Assembly: GCA_016715115.1 (NCBI GenBank)
Contig: JADKBM010000004.1
Location: 310,001 to 374,000 of the forward strand
Reading direction: 5' to 3'
Length of the DNA: 64,000 bases
From: Acidobacteriota bacterium
Lineage (GTDB): Bacteria > Acidobacteriota > Blastocatellia > Pyrinomonadales > Pyrinomonadaceae
In this document: piece by piece, positions 47,652-57,702 of the stretch
Numbering within the stretch: position 1 is the first letter of the stretch
How the letters are laid out: the number at the start of each line of letters is the position of its first letter
Program-made: the position numbers and the translations under genes
The notes under the pieces: generated by a model
Told to the model about the DNA's origin: nothing
The model's input: only the letters and a program-made list of their open reading frames with translations
The model's database searches: none

Positions 47652-49844
47652 CTAGATGAAGAACGGCGCAAGCACGAGCGTGATCGTCGCCAGAAGCTTG
47701 ATCAGAACGTGCAGCGACGGACCGGCGGTATCCTTGAACGGATCTCCGACCGTATCGCCGACGACCGCCGCTTTGTGCGCGTCAGAACCCTTGCCGCCGT
47801 ATTCGCCGGTCTCGATGAACTTCTTCGCGTTGTCCCAGGCGCCGCCCGAGTTGTTCAGGAAGAGCGCCATCAGAATTCCGACGATCGTCGCGACCATCAA
47901 AAATCCGGCAACGACTTCGGCCCCGGTCGCCGCACTCGGCGACGCCGCGCCGCCCATCGTGTTGTAGAGCAGCCTGAAGACGATTCCGACCGCCACCGGC
48001 AGGGTGACTGCCAGGATTCCCGGTAGGATCATTTCGCGGAGCGCGGACTTGGTGACAATGTCGACCGTGCGTCCGTAGTCGGGCTTCGACGTTCCGGCCA
48101 TAATTCCCGGATCGTTCTTAAACTGTGAACGCACATCCTCGATGACCGCCTGCGCCGCTTTGCCGACGGCTTTGATCGCCAGCGCGGCGAACAAGAATAC
48201 GAGCATCGCTCCGAGCATACCGCCGATGAAGACCGCCGGTTTCGCAAGGTTGATCGATTCAAGCTTCAAGCCGAAATGCGCGACTTCGTCGAGATATGCC
48301 GAAAAAAGGAGGAACGCGGCAAGCGCGGCGGACCCGACGGCGTAACCTTTGGTCAATGCCTTGGTCGTATTCCCGACGGAATCGAGTTTGTCCGTTTTTT
48401 CGCGTACTTCTTCAGGCTGATTCGACATCTCGACGATGCCGCCGGCGTTGTCGGTGATCGGTCCGAAAACGTCCATCGCGAGTACGTAGCCGGCGGTTCC
48501 GAGCATACCCATCGTCGCGACGGCAGTTCCGAACAGTCCGGCTTTCTGAAGTCCAGACGCTTCGCCAAGGTAGAACGAAGTGATGAGCGCGACGGCAATG
48601 ACGATGATCGGCATCGCAACGCATTCCAGTCCGACGGCGATGCCGTTGATGATGTTCGTCGCCGGGCCGGTGACCGACGCGTTGGCGATCGATTTTACAG
48701 GGCGGTACTCCGATTCGGTGTAGTACTGCGTAATGAAAAGGAACGCGACCGAGGTCAGAAGACCGATGATGCCGCACGCCCAGAAATAGATCCAGGCCTC
48801 CGGCGCCGTCGAAACGCCTTCCGCATTCTTCGGATTCAGGAAGAAGTAGCATGCGCCGCCAAAGAGCAGCGCCGCCAGCACGGCGGTCACATAGTATCCG
48901 GTGTTGAGGGCCTGCATCGGATTCTTGGTGTCGTCCTTGGTCCTGACGATCATCACGCCGACGATCGAGGCGATGATGCAAAGCGCGCTGACAACCAACG
49001 GAAACACGATCACGCCGAGTTGCTGCGAAGGCGAAAACAGTTTGGCGTTCGCTGCGAAGAGCGACGCGCCGAGGATCAGGGCGCCGATATTCTCGGCCGC
49101 CGTCGATTCGAAGAGATCGGCGCCGCGACCGGCGCAGTCACCGACGTTGTCGCCGACGAGATCGGCGATCACCGCCGGGTTGCGCGGATCGTCCTCGGGA
49201 ATTCCGGCTTCGACCTTACCGACAAGGTCGGCGCCGACGTCCGCGGCCTTCGTGTAGATACCGCCGCCGAGCTGAGCGAAGAGAGCGACAAACGAAGCTC
49301 CGAAACCAAAACCGGCGATCACCAAAGGAACGTTTCGCGGATCGACGCCGGCCCACTGAACGAGCAGGAACAGGATCGAGATCCCGAGCAAGCACATCGC
49401 GACGACGAAGAGTCCGGAAACCGCTCCGCCGCGAAGCGCCGTCTGAAGCGCGTCATTGAGCGAACGCGTCGCGGCCGAAGCGGTGCGGATGTTGGTGCGG
49501 ATCGAGATCCACATTCCGGTGTAGCCCGCGACGACGGAACACGACGCACCGAAGATGAACGAAGCGATCGTCCACAGCGCCAGCGGCATCGCTTTGAGCG
49601 GGTCGGCCTTGCTTTCGGGGCGAACGAACGCGTAAAGCAAAAACAGCAGAACCGCCACGATCACGGCAAAAATCCCGATCGTTTTGTTCTGCCGTGCCAG
49701 AAATGCTTCGGCGCCTTCCTTGATCGCGTTGGAAATGGTCTGCATCTCCGGCGTTCCGGTGTCGCGCTTCATCACGTTTTGGATCAGGAAAAATGCGAAC
49801 CCGATCGCCAACGCGCTAATGATAAGAACCAGATAAAGTTCCAC
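47652..49844 (-). CDS. hppA: H+-translocating pyrophosphatase, K+-independent type
   Basis: The 730-residue protein has 15-16 membrane segments. It couples pyrophosphate hydrolysis to proton export. Substrate-binding motifs are DVGADLVGKVEAGIPEDDPRNPAVIADLVGDNVGDCAGRGADL and the late GDTVGDPFKDTAGPSLH. The segment SVGNTTKALTKG has Lys after GNTT and Thr three residues later, which in characterised enzymes marks independence from K+. The start is GTG at 49844 with AGAGGA upstream. It is a single gene. Confidence 0.96.
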   Translation of the reverse strand: MELYLVLIISALAIGFAFFLIQNVMKRDTGTPEMQTISNAIKEGAEAFLARQNKTIGIFAVIVAVLLFLLYAFVRPESKADPLKAMPLALWTIASFIFGASCSVVAGYTGMWISIRTNIRTASAATRSLNDALQTALRGGAVSGLFVVAMCLLGISILFLLVQWAGVDPRNVPLVIAGFGFGASFVALFAQLGGGIYTKAADVGADLVGKVEAGIPEDDPRNPAVIADLVGDNVGDCAGRGADLFESTAAENIGALILGASLFAANAKLFSPSQQLGVIVFPLVVSALCIIASIVGVMIVRTKDDTKNPMQALNTGYYVTAVLAALLFGGACYFFLNPKNAEGVSTAPEAWIYFWACGIIGLLTSVAFLFITQYYTESEYRPVKSIANASVTGPATNIINGIAVGLECVAMPIIVIAVALITSFYLGEASGLQKAGLFGTAVATMGMLGTAGYVLAMDVFGPITDNAGGIVEMSNQPEEVREKTDKLDSVGNTTKALTKGYAVGSAALAAFLLFSAYLDEVAHFGLKLESINLAKPAVFIGGMLGAMLVFLFAALAIKAVGKAAQAVIEDVRSQFKNDPGIMAGTSKPDYGRTVDIVTKSALREMILPGILAVTLPVAVGIVFRLLYNTMGGAASPSAATGAEVVAGFLMVATIVGILMALFLNNSGGAWDNAKKFIETGEYGGKGSDAHKAAVVGDTVGDPFKDTAGPSLHVLIKLLATITLVLAPFFI

Positions 49845-50039
49845 GTCTAAATCCTCTCTGTTAAGTTTTTAAGTTGAAAAGTGCGTGCCCTATTCGGCCA
49901 AAGAAAATTGTCCTTATAAGGTAAAAGGGGAATTATGGCCGATTTAGGGGCAAAGATTCAAATCAGACAACGGGTATTGGGGGATTTTTCCCGCAATCAA
50001 GGCATATTTGAGGGACGGGCCTATGTGTCGACGGCGGGG

Positions 50040-50930
50040 TTACTTCCGGCGAACGTATTTGAAGTCGTAACTTACGCTCCAGGTCTTCCCTTCATCCGTC
50101 GACGTTTCGGCCAGTTGGCGAACCGTGTTCTCATCTATCTTGAAAAACGTTAACCGCTGGAGCGTACGCTTGCCGTCCGGGCCGAAAGTCTCACCGTCAA
50201 ACCTCATCGCGCCGTTTTCGAAAGTTCCCGAATACCTGAGCGCGCCGCCGGCGCTTCCGATCCACGATTGATACCATTTCTTCGTGCCGGGATCGTAGAA
50301 GTTTATGCTCTTGCCGTCGCCGCCTTGTGTCCCGACCCAGTTTTCCATCAGGCCGCAGCCGTTTGAGAAGAGCTGTATCGAGTTCGTCCCGGCTTTCTGT
50401 CCCGCAAGATTGAGAACGTCCCAATCGCCGAGCCAGAAGTCGAACTGACGCGCTTCGACGGAATACATACACGGCCGACGCGTGCGGTCGGCGATCTCAA
50501 CCATCTTCTTGAAACGGACGTCCTTGCGAATGTTTTCGAGATCCGGATCGGTTTCGATATTCGGCGCGGCTCCGGCCTTGAGCGACTTTTCGAGCCATTC
50601 AAACGACGAGTCGGGATCACCCAGTTGCGAGTATCCGCAAGCGATGTTGTACATTGCGAGCGGATTTCCGGCAATCGAGACATTTTGTTTGAAAGCGGCT
50701 ATCGCGTCGTTGTACCGCTTCAGCGAATGGAGCGACATCCCGAGAAAATACCACGCACGACCGTTCCGCGGCTCGTCTTTGGTCACCTCGCCAAACGCTT
50801 TTGCGGCCTCTTCAAATTTCTGTTGAAGATAAAGTTCGTTGGCGGCCGACATTTTCACTGACGCCGCTGGCTGCTGCGCAAAAACACTGGCGGCGGCGAA
50901 CACGAACAGACAAAACAGGATCAAACGCAT
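50040..50930 (-). CDS. Secreted TPR protein with unknown beta domain
   Basis: The protein has 296 residues. After a signal peptide (MRLILFCLFVFAAASVFAQ) come about three TPR units (ANELYLQQKFEEAAKAFGEVTKDEPRNGRAWYFLGMSLHSLKRYNDAIAAFKQ). The C-terminal 140 residues form a beta-rich domain (RQFDFWLGDWDVLNLAGQKAGTNSIQLFSNGCGLMENW...YDPGTKKWYQSWIG) typical of secreted proteins in this phylum and related to DUF1579-like folds. Function is unknown. It follows carA by about 100 bp on the same strand. Confidence 0.75.
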   Translation of the reverse strand: MRLILFCLFVFAAASVFAQQPAASVKMSAANELYLQQKFEEAAKAFGEVTKDEPRNGRAWYFLGMSLHSLKRYNDAIAAFKQNVSIAGNPLAMYNIACGYSQLGDPDSSFEWLEKSLKAGAAPNIETDPDLENIRKDVRFKKMVEIADRTRRPCMYSVEARQFDFWLGDWDVLNLAGQKAGTNSIQLFSNGCGLMENWVGTQGGDGKSINFYDPGTKKWYQSWIGSAGGALRYSGTFENGAMRFDGETFGPDGKRTLQRLTFFKIDENTVRQLAETSTDEGKTWSVSYDFKYVRRK

Positions 50931-51027
50931 AGATTCTTACCTCGCTCGGAAGCGTGAAGCGTTCCGCGAAATGCAGACGGGCGACGTGAACAGGCAACTA
51001 TGCTAACGATGTCGGCGGGATTTTGTT

Positions 51028-52128
51028 TCAGTTCGCGCGCTCTTTCATCAAATCGATGAAACGTTCGAAGAGATATTCAGAGTCGTGCGGCCCCGGCGCG
51101 CTTTCAGGATGATACTGAACGCTGAATGCCGGGAGATTCTTGTGCCGAAGACCGGCGACGGTCTGGTCGTTGAGATTGATGTGCGTGATCTCGACAGATT
51201 CCGGCAGCGACGCGGCATCGACCGCAAATCCGTGGTTGTGCGAGGTGATCTCGACCTTCCCGGTCGTCAGGTCCTTGATCGGCTGATTCCCGCCGCGATG
51301 GCCGAATTTGAGTTTGTACGTTTTTCCGCCAAACACCTGTCCGAGGATCTGGTGGCCGAGACAGATCCCGAACATCGGCACCCCGCTCGTGGTCAGTTTC
51401 CGGATTTCCGAAACCACCGGTTCCATCGACGCCGGGTCGCCTGGCCCGTTGGAAAGAAAGATACCGTCGGGCTTGAGCGCCAGAGTTTCGTCAGCCGAAG
51501 TTTCGGCCGGCACGACCGTGATCCGGCAGCCGAATTTTGCGAATTCCCGGAGCGAGTTCGTTTTCACGCCGAAATCGTAGGCGACAACGTGAAACTCCTC
51601 GGCGCCTGTCGCCGGAAAATCATACGCCGCGGCGGTCGTTACCGAGCTGGCAAGCTCGCGGTTCTCCATTTCCGGAGCCATTCGGACCTTTTCGAGCAGA
51701 CTCTTCTCGTTGAGATCGACGGTTGAAATGACGGCACGCATAGCGCCTTTGTCGCGGATGTGCCGCACGAGCGCGCGCGTGTCGAGATTCTCGATGCCGA
51801 CGATGCCATTGCGTTTGAGATACGAATCGAGCGTTTCGGTCGAGCGCCAGTTCGAAGCGATGCGGCTCGCTTCGCGGACGACGAAGCCTTCGACCCACGG
51901 ACGGCGCGATTCGACGTCAGTTTCGTTGACGCCATAGTTGCCGATCAACGGATACGTCATACAGACGATCTGTCCGGCGTACGAAGGGTCGGTCAGAATC
52001 TCCTGATAGCCCGTCATCGAAGTGTTGAAGACCATTTCGCCGAAAACCTCGCCGTCGGCGCCAAAAGACGCACCGTTGAAGGTGCGTCCGTCTTCAAGTA
52101 CAAGAATCGCTTCTTTGCTCAGGTTCAT
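51028..52128 (-). CDS. carA: Carbamoyl-phosphate synthase small subunit
   Basis: The 366-residue glutaminase subunit supplies ammonia for carbamoyl phosphate (pyrimidine and arginine synthesis). The N-terminal domain has FNTSMTGYQEILTDPSYAGQIV. The glutamine amidotransferase domain has the nucleophile in GICLGHQILG, the HNHGFAVD segment and the His-Glu pair in QYHPESAPGPHD. No carB is in the window. It lies 45 bp downstream of lepB. Confidence 0.96.
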   Translation of the reverse strand: MNLSKEAILVLEDGRTFNGASFGADGEVFGEMVFNTSMTGYQEILTDPSYAGQIVCMTYPLIGNYGVNETDVESRRPWVEGFVVREASRIASNWRSTETLDSYLKRNGIVGIENLDTRALVRHIRDKGAMRAVISTVDLNEKSLLEKVRMAPEMENRELASSVTTAAAYDFPATGAEEFHVVAYDFGVKTNSLREFAKFGCRITVVPAETSADETLALKPDGIFLSNGPGDPASMEPVVSEIRKLTTSGVPMFGICLGHQILGQVFGGKTYKLKFGHRGGNQPIKDLTTGKVEITSHNHGFAVDAASLPESVEITHINLNDQTVAGLRHKNLPAFSVQYHPESAPGPHDSEYLFERFIDLMKERAN

Positions 52129-52173
52129 TGCTCTTGGTGATAGATCGTGCGAATTGGTGCCGGCGATCGACCG

Positions 52174-52875
52174 TCAACGATCCCCTTCGGCACGGATATC
52201 GTCGATCTTTTCCGCCTGGTCGAGATTGTACTCGCCGTGTTTCAGGAAACCTATACTTGACGGCGACCAGTAACGAAAAAACGCCTTGCCGTAAATGTAC
52301 TTTTCCGGAACGAGCCCCCAGACGCGCGAATCCGAAGAGTTGTCGCGGTTGTCGCCCATCACGAAGTAATAATGCATCCCAACATCCTTCGCCGGCACGT
52401 TCGGCAGATTGCGGTTATGTTCCGCGTCCAGATAGCTTTCTTCAAGCTGTTTGTCGTTGATAAAGACCTTGCCGCTGCGAATCTCGACTGTCTCACCGGG
52501 CAATCCGATCACCCGTTTTACATAACTCTTGTCCGGATCGTTCGGATACCAGAAAACGACGATGTCGCCGCGCTCGAGGTGTCCCCAACTTACGCTCTTG
52601 ATCTTATAGTAGATCAGCTTGTTGACGAGCAAGCGCTCGCCGTCGTGCAACTGGGGCACCATCGAGGTTCCCTCAACCACGACCGGCTGAGCGATGAAGA
52701 CCCCGAAGAGAACGAAAACGACGATGATCAGAAAGATGTCGCGCGCAAGCTTGATCGTTTCCTGCCAGAGTCCCTGACGCGTTTCGCGGCGGACCTTTTG
52801 GACCTCGATGCCGGCATCGTCCGATACCGAGACACCGCCAAATTCGTATTGGTTTTTTCGACGAAAATCGAACAT
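52174..52875 (-). CDS. lepB: Signal peptidase I
   Basis: The 233-residue protein removes signal peptides outside the inner membrane. It has one membrane segment (DIFLIIVVFVLFGVFIAQPVV). The catalytic serine is in GTSMVPQL and the lysine in SYVKRVIGLPGE. MGDNRDNSSDSRVWGLV is the conserved box E. The start is ATG at 52875; TTG lies 2 codons earlier. Transcribed with carA. Confidence 0.95.
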   Translation of the reverse strand: MFDFRRKNQYEFGGVSVSDDAGIEVQKVRRETRQGLWQETIKLARDIFLIIVVFVLFGVFIAQPVVVEGTSMVPQLHDGERLLVNKLIYYKIKSVSWGHLERGDIVVFWYPNDPDKSYVKRVIGLPGETVEIRSGKVFINDKQLEESYLDAEHNRNLPNVPAKDVGMHYYFVMGDNRDNSSDSRVWGLVPEKYIYGKAFFRYWSPSSIGFLKHGEYNLDQAEKIDDIRAEGDR

Positions 52876-52972
52876 AATCAAACTTCTTTTCCGGATTAAA
52901 TACTAGACCAGTCTCGGCCAGTTTCCAAACGCCTTCCGACTGTTGTTAGCCTCCGGAAGATCCGTCCGACTT

Positions 52973-54100
52973 ATGAACGATTACATTCGCGGGTTGTTCC
53001 CGGCCGCGACCAAGCACACTTATCTGAACAGCGCCGCCGTTTCGCCGTTGCCGACAATCTCCGCCGACGCCGTAATGACGCAGTTGCGCGACGTTTCGGA
53101 GAACGGAACGCTACACTATTCCGACTGGATCGCGACCAAAAACCGGGCGCGGGCGCTGCTCGCCGAAATGCTGAACGTAACGCCGGAGAACATCGCGTTT
53201 ATGCGCAACACGGCGGATGGATTCTCGAGCGTCGCGAACGGTATCGACTGGAACCACGGCGACAATATCGTCACTTTCGCGAAGGAGTTTCCCTCGAACT
53301 ACTATCCTTGGCGACGTGTCAGAGACGACTTCGGGGTCGAACTTCGGGCCTGTCCGGAACGCGGCGGCCGGATCGACCTTAACGAGTTTATCGGCCTGAT
53401 CGATCAGAGTACGAGACTGGTTGCGATCAGCGCCGTTCAGTTCGCGTCCGGATTTCGCGCCGATCTCGAACGCATCGGCCGCGCCGCCCGTGCGCGCGAT
53501 GCGCTTTTCGCCGTCGATTTTATCCAGGCGCTTGGCACGACGCCGTTCGACCTGCCGGCGCAGTTCGTCGACATCGGCGCCGGCGGAAGCCACAAATGGC
53601 TATGCTCGCCCGAAGGCTGCGGAATCCTTTACCTGAGCGAGCGTGCCCGGGAACGTGTGAAACCGACGTTCGTCGGTTGGATCAGCGTCGAAACGCCTTG
53701 GGACTTTGACGACTACGAGCAACCGTTCAAACCGAACGCGCTCGCCTGGGAATCGGGAACCGGCGGCGCTTCTTTGTTTTACGGTCTCGAACAAAGCCTG
53801 AGGCTTTTGGTAGATGCCGGCGCCGAACGGATCGAGCGCCATCTGGAAGTTCTCACAGACGATCTTTGCGAACGACTGCGCCCAACGAATTACGATGTGG
53901 TAAGTTCGCGCGCGAAGGGCGAAAAGTCGCAGATCGTCTGCATCAAACATCGCGGCGCGCTGACTTCGTCGGAGATCGCGAAGCATCTTGAATCGCGGAA
54001 CATCATTGTTTCGCCGCGCGGCGACCGTTTGCGGATCGCGCCGCATTTCTTCAACAACACCGGCGACATCGAGGTTTTGACGGCGAATTTGCCGAACTAA
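52973..54100 (+). CDS. Class V aminotransferase / desulfurase-like PLP enzyme
   Basis: The protein has 375 residues from MNDYIRGLFPAATKHTYLNSAA. The PLP lysine is in GGSHKWLCSPEGCGILYL, and FMRNTADGFSSVANGI plus AVDFIQALGTTPFD are family landmarks. It belongs to the SufS/kynureninase-like fold, but the active-site cysteine loop of desulfurases is not evident. Substrate is unknown. It is divergent from lepB. Confidence 0.85.
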   Translation: MNDYIRGLFPAATKHTYLNSAAVSPLPTISADAVMTQLRDVSENGTLHYSDWIATKNRARALLAEMLNVTPENIAFMRNTADGFSSVANGIDWNHGDNIVTFAKEFPSNYYPWRRVRDDFGVELRACPERGGRIDLNEFIGLIDQSTRLVAISAVQFASGFRADLERIGRAARARDALFAVDFIQALGTTPFDLPAQFVDIGAGGSHKWLCSPEGCGILYLSERARERVKPTFVGWISVETPWDFDDYEQPFKPNALAWESGTGGASLFYGLEQSLRLLVDAGAERIERHLEVLTDDLCERLRPTNYDVVSSRAKGEKSQIVCIKHRGALTSSEIAKHLESRNIIVSPRGDRLRIAPHFFNNTGDIEVLTANLPN

Positions 54101-54261
54101 GTTCAAATTCCCGATCAATGGCGTCAACGTGTTTCAAAAATGAAGCCGTTGTGGGGTAAAATAACGGAAAATCCATTAAACTCTTTTGTCCGGGATGGCA
54201 TCTTAGCAACGATTTTCAAGGGTTTTGGGTTGATTGATTGAAAGTGGGTTTGGAGGACGAA

Positions 54262-55599
54262 ATGATTCGCAAGAGTTTTATTACATCGCTGTTTACAATT
54301 GCTTTTATCGCCGTCGGCGCGGTCGCTGCTCTGGCACAGACAGGTGCGCCCGTCGGGGGACAGATTCTTTTGAAAGACGCAGACGGCAAGACGACGCCGG
54401 TCGTCGGAGCGTTGGTAGAGGTTTTCCGCGTCGATATCAAAGCCAAGTTCCCGTCCGACAAGACAGACAAAAAAGGCTATTTCAAGTATGCCGGCCTGCC
54501 GTTCGGTGCGGTGTTCGCGCTCTCTATCAGCGGACCCGGGATCTCTCCCGAGATTTATCCGGGCGTCCGTGCAGGCGATGACAAACTTGTTATTTACGTT
54601 CGCGCCGGCAACGGTCAGGTTTGGACGGAAGAGGAAGTTCGAACGGCGCTGGCCAATATGACCACGACCACCACGCAGTCGACAAAGGAAAGCGAGGAAG
54701 ACAAGAAGAAACGCGAAGAGCAGGACAAACAGCGGGCCGAGGTCGAAAACAAAAACAAAAAGATCCTCGAAACCAACCAGATCGTCGATCAGGCGGTCGC
54801 GGTCGGAACCAAGGCGCTGAACGAGAAGAATTATGATCTTGCCGCCACTGAGTTTGAAAAAGGCTACAACGCCGACCCGACCTTTGCCGGAACGGCTCCG
54901 TTTTTCCTGAATTCGCTTGCAACGACGTTGGTTGCACGCGGAACCGACAAATACAACGAATCGGTTCTGTCCAAAGATCAGGCCGTCAAGGCGGCGGCGC
55001 GCGAGGCGGCGAAGAAGGATTTCGATGATGCCATTGCCGCGTGCGAAAAATCGCTCGAAGTTCTGAAGTCCGCGACATCGACCGACCCGAACACCCAGAA
55101 GAACTATGAAGCGAACCGTTTCAAGGCGATCGAGACCCGCAAGATCGCGTTTCGGTTGATGGCACAAACCGGCGTCAATCGCGAACGCGGCAAGGACGCT
55201 GCGGTCGCATTTGCCGAGTATCTTGCGGTGGAGACCGACCCGGCGAAGAAGATCAAAGGCGAGATGGATTTGGCGATGACACTGCTGGACTCGGTCGAGT
55301 TTGAGGCCGCAATCGTCGAGTTTGAGAAGATCCTGGTAACTGATCCGAACAATGTCGATGCGCTTGTCGGTCGCGGTTTGTGCCTGGTTACTATCGGTTA
55401 TGTAACGATGGACACCGATCAGGCGAAAGGGAAGGCTCAATTGCAGGACGCGGCGAACACGCTTCAGAAGTACGTGGATCTCGCGCCCGAAGGTCACAAA
55501 TTCAAGAAAGACGCGCTTGAGGCGATTACGGCGCTGAAAGACATCGTCACGCCGCAGAAAACGAACACTAAGACGACCACGACCAAGAAACGCAACTAG
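54262..55599 (+). CDS. Secreted carboxypeptidase-regulatory-like and TPR protein
   Basis: The protein has 445 residues from MIRKSFITSLFTIAF, with GGAGG upstream. A signal peptide (to ALAQ) is followed by a transthyretin-like Cna-B/CarboxypepD_reg domain (GQILLKDADGKTTPVVGALVEVFRVDIKAKFPSDKTDKKGYFKYAGLPFG), a lysine/glutamate coiled-coil linker (ESEEDKKKREEQDKQRAEVENKNKK) and TPR helices (LNEKNYDLAATEFEKGYNADP; EFEKILVTDPNNVDALVGRGLCL). It lies upstream of the pil operon and may be an envelope scaffold. Confidence 0.78.
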   Translation: MIRKSFITSLFTIAFIAVGAVAALAQTGAPVGGQILLKDADGKTTPVVGALVEVFRVDIKAKFPSDKTDKKGYFKYAGLPFGAVFALSISGPGISPEIYPGVRAGDDKLVIYVRAGNGQVWTEEEVRTALANMTTTTTQSTKESEEDKKKREEQDKQRAEVENKNKKILETNQIVDQAVAVGTKALNEKNYDLAATEFEKGYNADPTFAGTAPFFLNSLATTLVARGTDKYNESVLSKDQAVKAAAREAAKKDFDDAIAACEKSLEVLKSATSTDPNTQKNYEANRFKAIETRKIAFRLMAQTGVNRERGKDAAVAFAEYLAVETDPAKKIKGEMDLAMTLLDSVEFEAAIVEFEKILVTDPNNVDALVGRGLCLVTIGYVTMDTDQAKGKAQLQDAANTLQKYVDLAPEGHKFKKDALEAITALKDIVTPQKTNTKTTTTKKRN

Positions 55600-55620
55600 T
55601 CTGACTGAAATTCACCTTTC

Positions 55621-55652
55621 AAGCCGCGTCCGCAATGGCGCGGCTTTTTCCT
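55621..55652 (+). terminator. Rho-independent terminator
   Basis: AAGCCGCG and CGCGGCTT form 8-bp arms around a loop of about 8 nt, followed by TTTTTCCTTTTTTT. It separates the TPR gene from the pil operon. Confidence 0.9.
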
Positions 55653-55705
55653 TTTTTTGAACTCTCTTTTCCGTTTCAGATCGCACTCGTTTCCGAAAAG
55701 AAATC

Positions 55706-55735
55706 TTGACAGCCGCGGCTCGAAACACGTATCAT
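55706..55735 (+). promoter_or_regulatory. Predicted sigma-70 promoter of pil operon
   Basis: TTGACA (55706-55711) and TATCAT (55730-55735) are 18 bp apart, 120 bp before the pilB start. It is one of the best matches to the consensus in the window. Confidence 0.6.
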
Positions 55736-55855
55736 CAATTATCAACAGTGTTTAGCACCGTTGATATGACACTCACCAGCAAAGTGATCTGATCGTTTAG
55801 ACAGTTCGGTAAGGCCCTCAAAGCAAACACGTTAAGGGAAAAGTTCCGCAATCAA

Positions 55856-57688
55856 ATGTCAGCAAAACTTGGGGAAATTCTTGTCCGTGAAAACCTGATC
55901 ACGTCTCAGCAATTGCTTGAGGCGCTTGATTACCAACGCACCAACGGCGGTCGCCTCGGTTCGAACCTGATCAAGCTCGGGATCATATCGGACGATGTCA
56001 TCACCGCGGTTCTCTCGCGGCAATACGGCGTTCCTTCGATCAACCTCGAACTCTTCCAGATCGAGGACGAGACGATCAAATTGATCTCGCAGGAAGTGGC
56101 GCTGAAATACACGGTTTTGCCGATCTCAAAGGTTGGCGCGACGCTCACGCTCGCAATGGCCGACCCGACGAACGTCTTCGCGATGGACGACATCAAGTTC
56201 ATGACCGGACTAAATGTCGAACCGGTGATCGCCTCCGAAGCCTCGCTCCAGACCGGCATTACGCGCTATTACAGTTCATCGAAAGCGATCGATGTCGTGA
56301 TGGCGGGTCAGGACGACTTCTCGAAGATCGCGTCGAAACTCTCGCGCAACGGCAACGGCAACGGCAACGGTGCCAAGGTCGATCAGAAACTCTCGGACGC
56401 CGATCTCAACGTTTCGCTCGATAAATTCAAATTCGACGGCAATGTTACCGGAGAACTCGAAGTGATCGAGGAAAACGAGGAGATCGATCTCGCTGCGCTG
56501 GCGCAGCAAAGTGAAGACGCGCCGGTCGTCCGGCTCGTCAACGTTCTTCTCGTCGACAGCCTGCGCCGCGGCGCATCCGACATTCACGTTGAACCGTATG
56601 AAAAGGATTTCCGCATTCGGTTCCGCATCGACGGCATTCTCTACGATGTAATGCATCCGCCGATGAAGATGCGCGACGCCTTGATCTCGCGTTTGAAAAT
56701 TATGTCGAAGCTCGACATTTCAGAAAAACGCCTGCCGCAGGACGGACGCATCAAGATCAAGGTCAGGATCGACAATCGCTCGCGCGAGCTCGATTTTCGC
56801 GTCTCAACGCTGCCGACGCTCTTCGGTGAAAAGGTCGTGCTTCGTCTCCTCGACAAAGACAAATTGATGCTCGATATGACCAAACTCGGCTTCGAAGAAG
56901 CGAGTTTGGAGAAGTTCCAACGCAATATCTTCAAGCCGTACGGAATGGTGCTCGTGACCGGCCCGACTGGCTCCGGTAAGACGAACACGCTTTACTCCGC
57001 GCTGCAGTCGCTGAACACGCCCGAAACGAACATTATGACAGCCGAGGACCCGGTCGAATTCAATCTTCCGGGCATCAATCAGGTTCAGATGAAGGAACAG
57101 ATCGGCTTGAACTTCGCTGCGGCGCTTCGATCCTTCCTTCGCCAGGATCCGAACATCGTCCTCGTCGGCGAAATCCGGGACTTCGAAACCGCCGAGATCG
57201 CCATCAAAGCCGCCTTGACCGGACACCTTGTGCTTTCGACTCTCCACACCAACGACGCGCCTTCGACGATCTCACGTATGGTCAATATGGGCATCGAACC
57301 GTTTCTCGTCGCGACGTCGGTCAATCTCATTCAGGCCCAACGCCTCATCCGCCGAATCTGCAAGGACTGCAAAGAGGAGATCCACGTCCCGCCCGAAGGT
57401 CTGATCGAGGTTGGATTTCCGGCCGAAGAAGCAGAAACCCTCAAATTGTACAAAGGCAGAGGCTGCCAGACCTGCAATGGCACCGGCTTCAAGGGCCGCG
57501 TCGGCCTCTACGAGGTTATGGAGATCAATGATGAACTCCGCGAACTCATTATCATCGGCGCAAGCGCGATCGAACTCCGTCGCAAAGCGATGGAAAACGG
57601 AATGATCAGCCTGCGTGAATCGGGGCTTCATAAGATCCGAGCGGGAATCACAACGATCGAGGAAGTGGTGAAGGAAACTGTTCTGTAA
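55856..57688 (+). CDS. pilB: Type IV pilus extension ATPase PilB
   Basis: The 610-residue ATPase powers pilus assembly. An N-terminal MshEN-like domain (about 1-150; LGEILVRENLITSQQLLEALDYQRTNGGRLG), which in relatives binds c-di-GMP, is joined by a GNGNGNG linker to the ATPase: Walker A VTGPTGSGKTNTL, Asp box TAEDPVEFNLPGINQVQ, Walker B IVLVGEIRDFETAEIA and HTNDAPSTISRMVNMG. The zinc tetracysteine is CKDCKEE and CQTCNGTGFKGR. It starts the operon pilB, unknown gene, pilT, pilC. Confidence 0.95.
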   Translation: MSAKLGEILVRENLITSQQLLEALDYQRTNGGRLGSNLIKLGIISDDVITAVLSRQYGVPSINLELFQIEDETIKLISQEVALKYTVLPISKVGATLTLAMADPTNVFAMDDIKFMTGLNVEPVIASEASLQTGITRYYSSSKAIDVVMAGQDDFSKIASKLSRNGNGNGNGAKVDQKLSDADLNVSLDKFKFDGNVTGELEVIEENEEIDLAALAQQSEDAPVVRLVNVLLVDSLRRGASDIHVEPYEKDFRIRFRIDGILYDVMHPPMKMRDALISRLKIMSKLDISEKRLPQDGRIKIKVRIDNRSRELDFRVSTLPTLFGEKVVLRLLDKDKLMLDMTKLGFEEASLEKFQRNIFKPYGMVLVTGPTGSGKTNTLYSALQSLNTPETNIMTAEDPVEFNLPGINQVQMKEQIGLNFAAALRSFLRQDPNIVLVGEIRDFETAEIAIKAALTGHLVLSTLHTNDAPSTISRMVNMGIEPFLVATSVNLIQAQRLIRRICKDCKEEIHVPPEGLIEVGFPAEEAETLKLYKGRGCQTCNGTGFKGRVGLYEVMEINDELRELIIIGASAIELRRKAMENGMISLRESGLHKIRAGITTIEEVVKETVL

Positions 57689-57702
57689 AAATTGGAGGAA
57701 GT

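Noticed and set aside
48276..49850. A 524-codon open frame antisense to hppA
   Set aside because: Arg/Asp/His-rich translation with no family features; hppA on the other strand has all catalytic motifs.
49935..50153. A 72-codon plus-strand frame
   Set aside because: More than half of it is antisense to the secreted TPR gene at 50040, and no family or coding signal supports it.
54124..55497. A 457-codon open frame antisense to the TPR gene
   Set aside because: The plus-strand frame has a signal peptide, ribosome-binding site, domains and terminator; this one has none.
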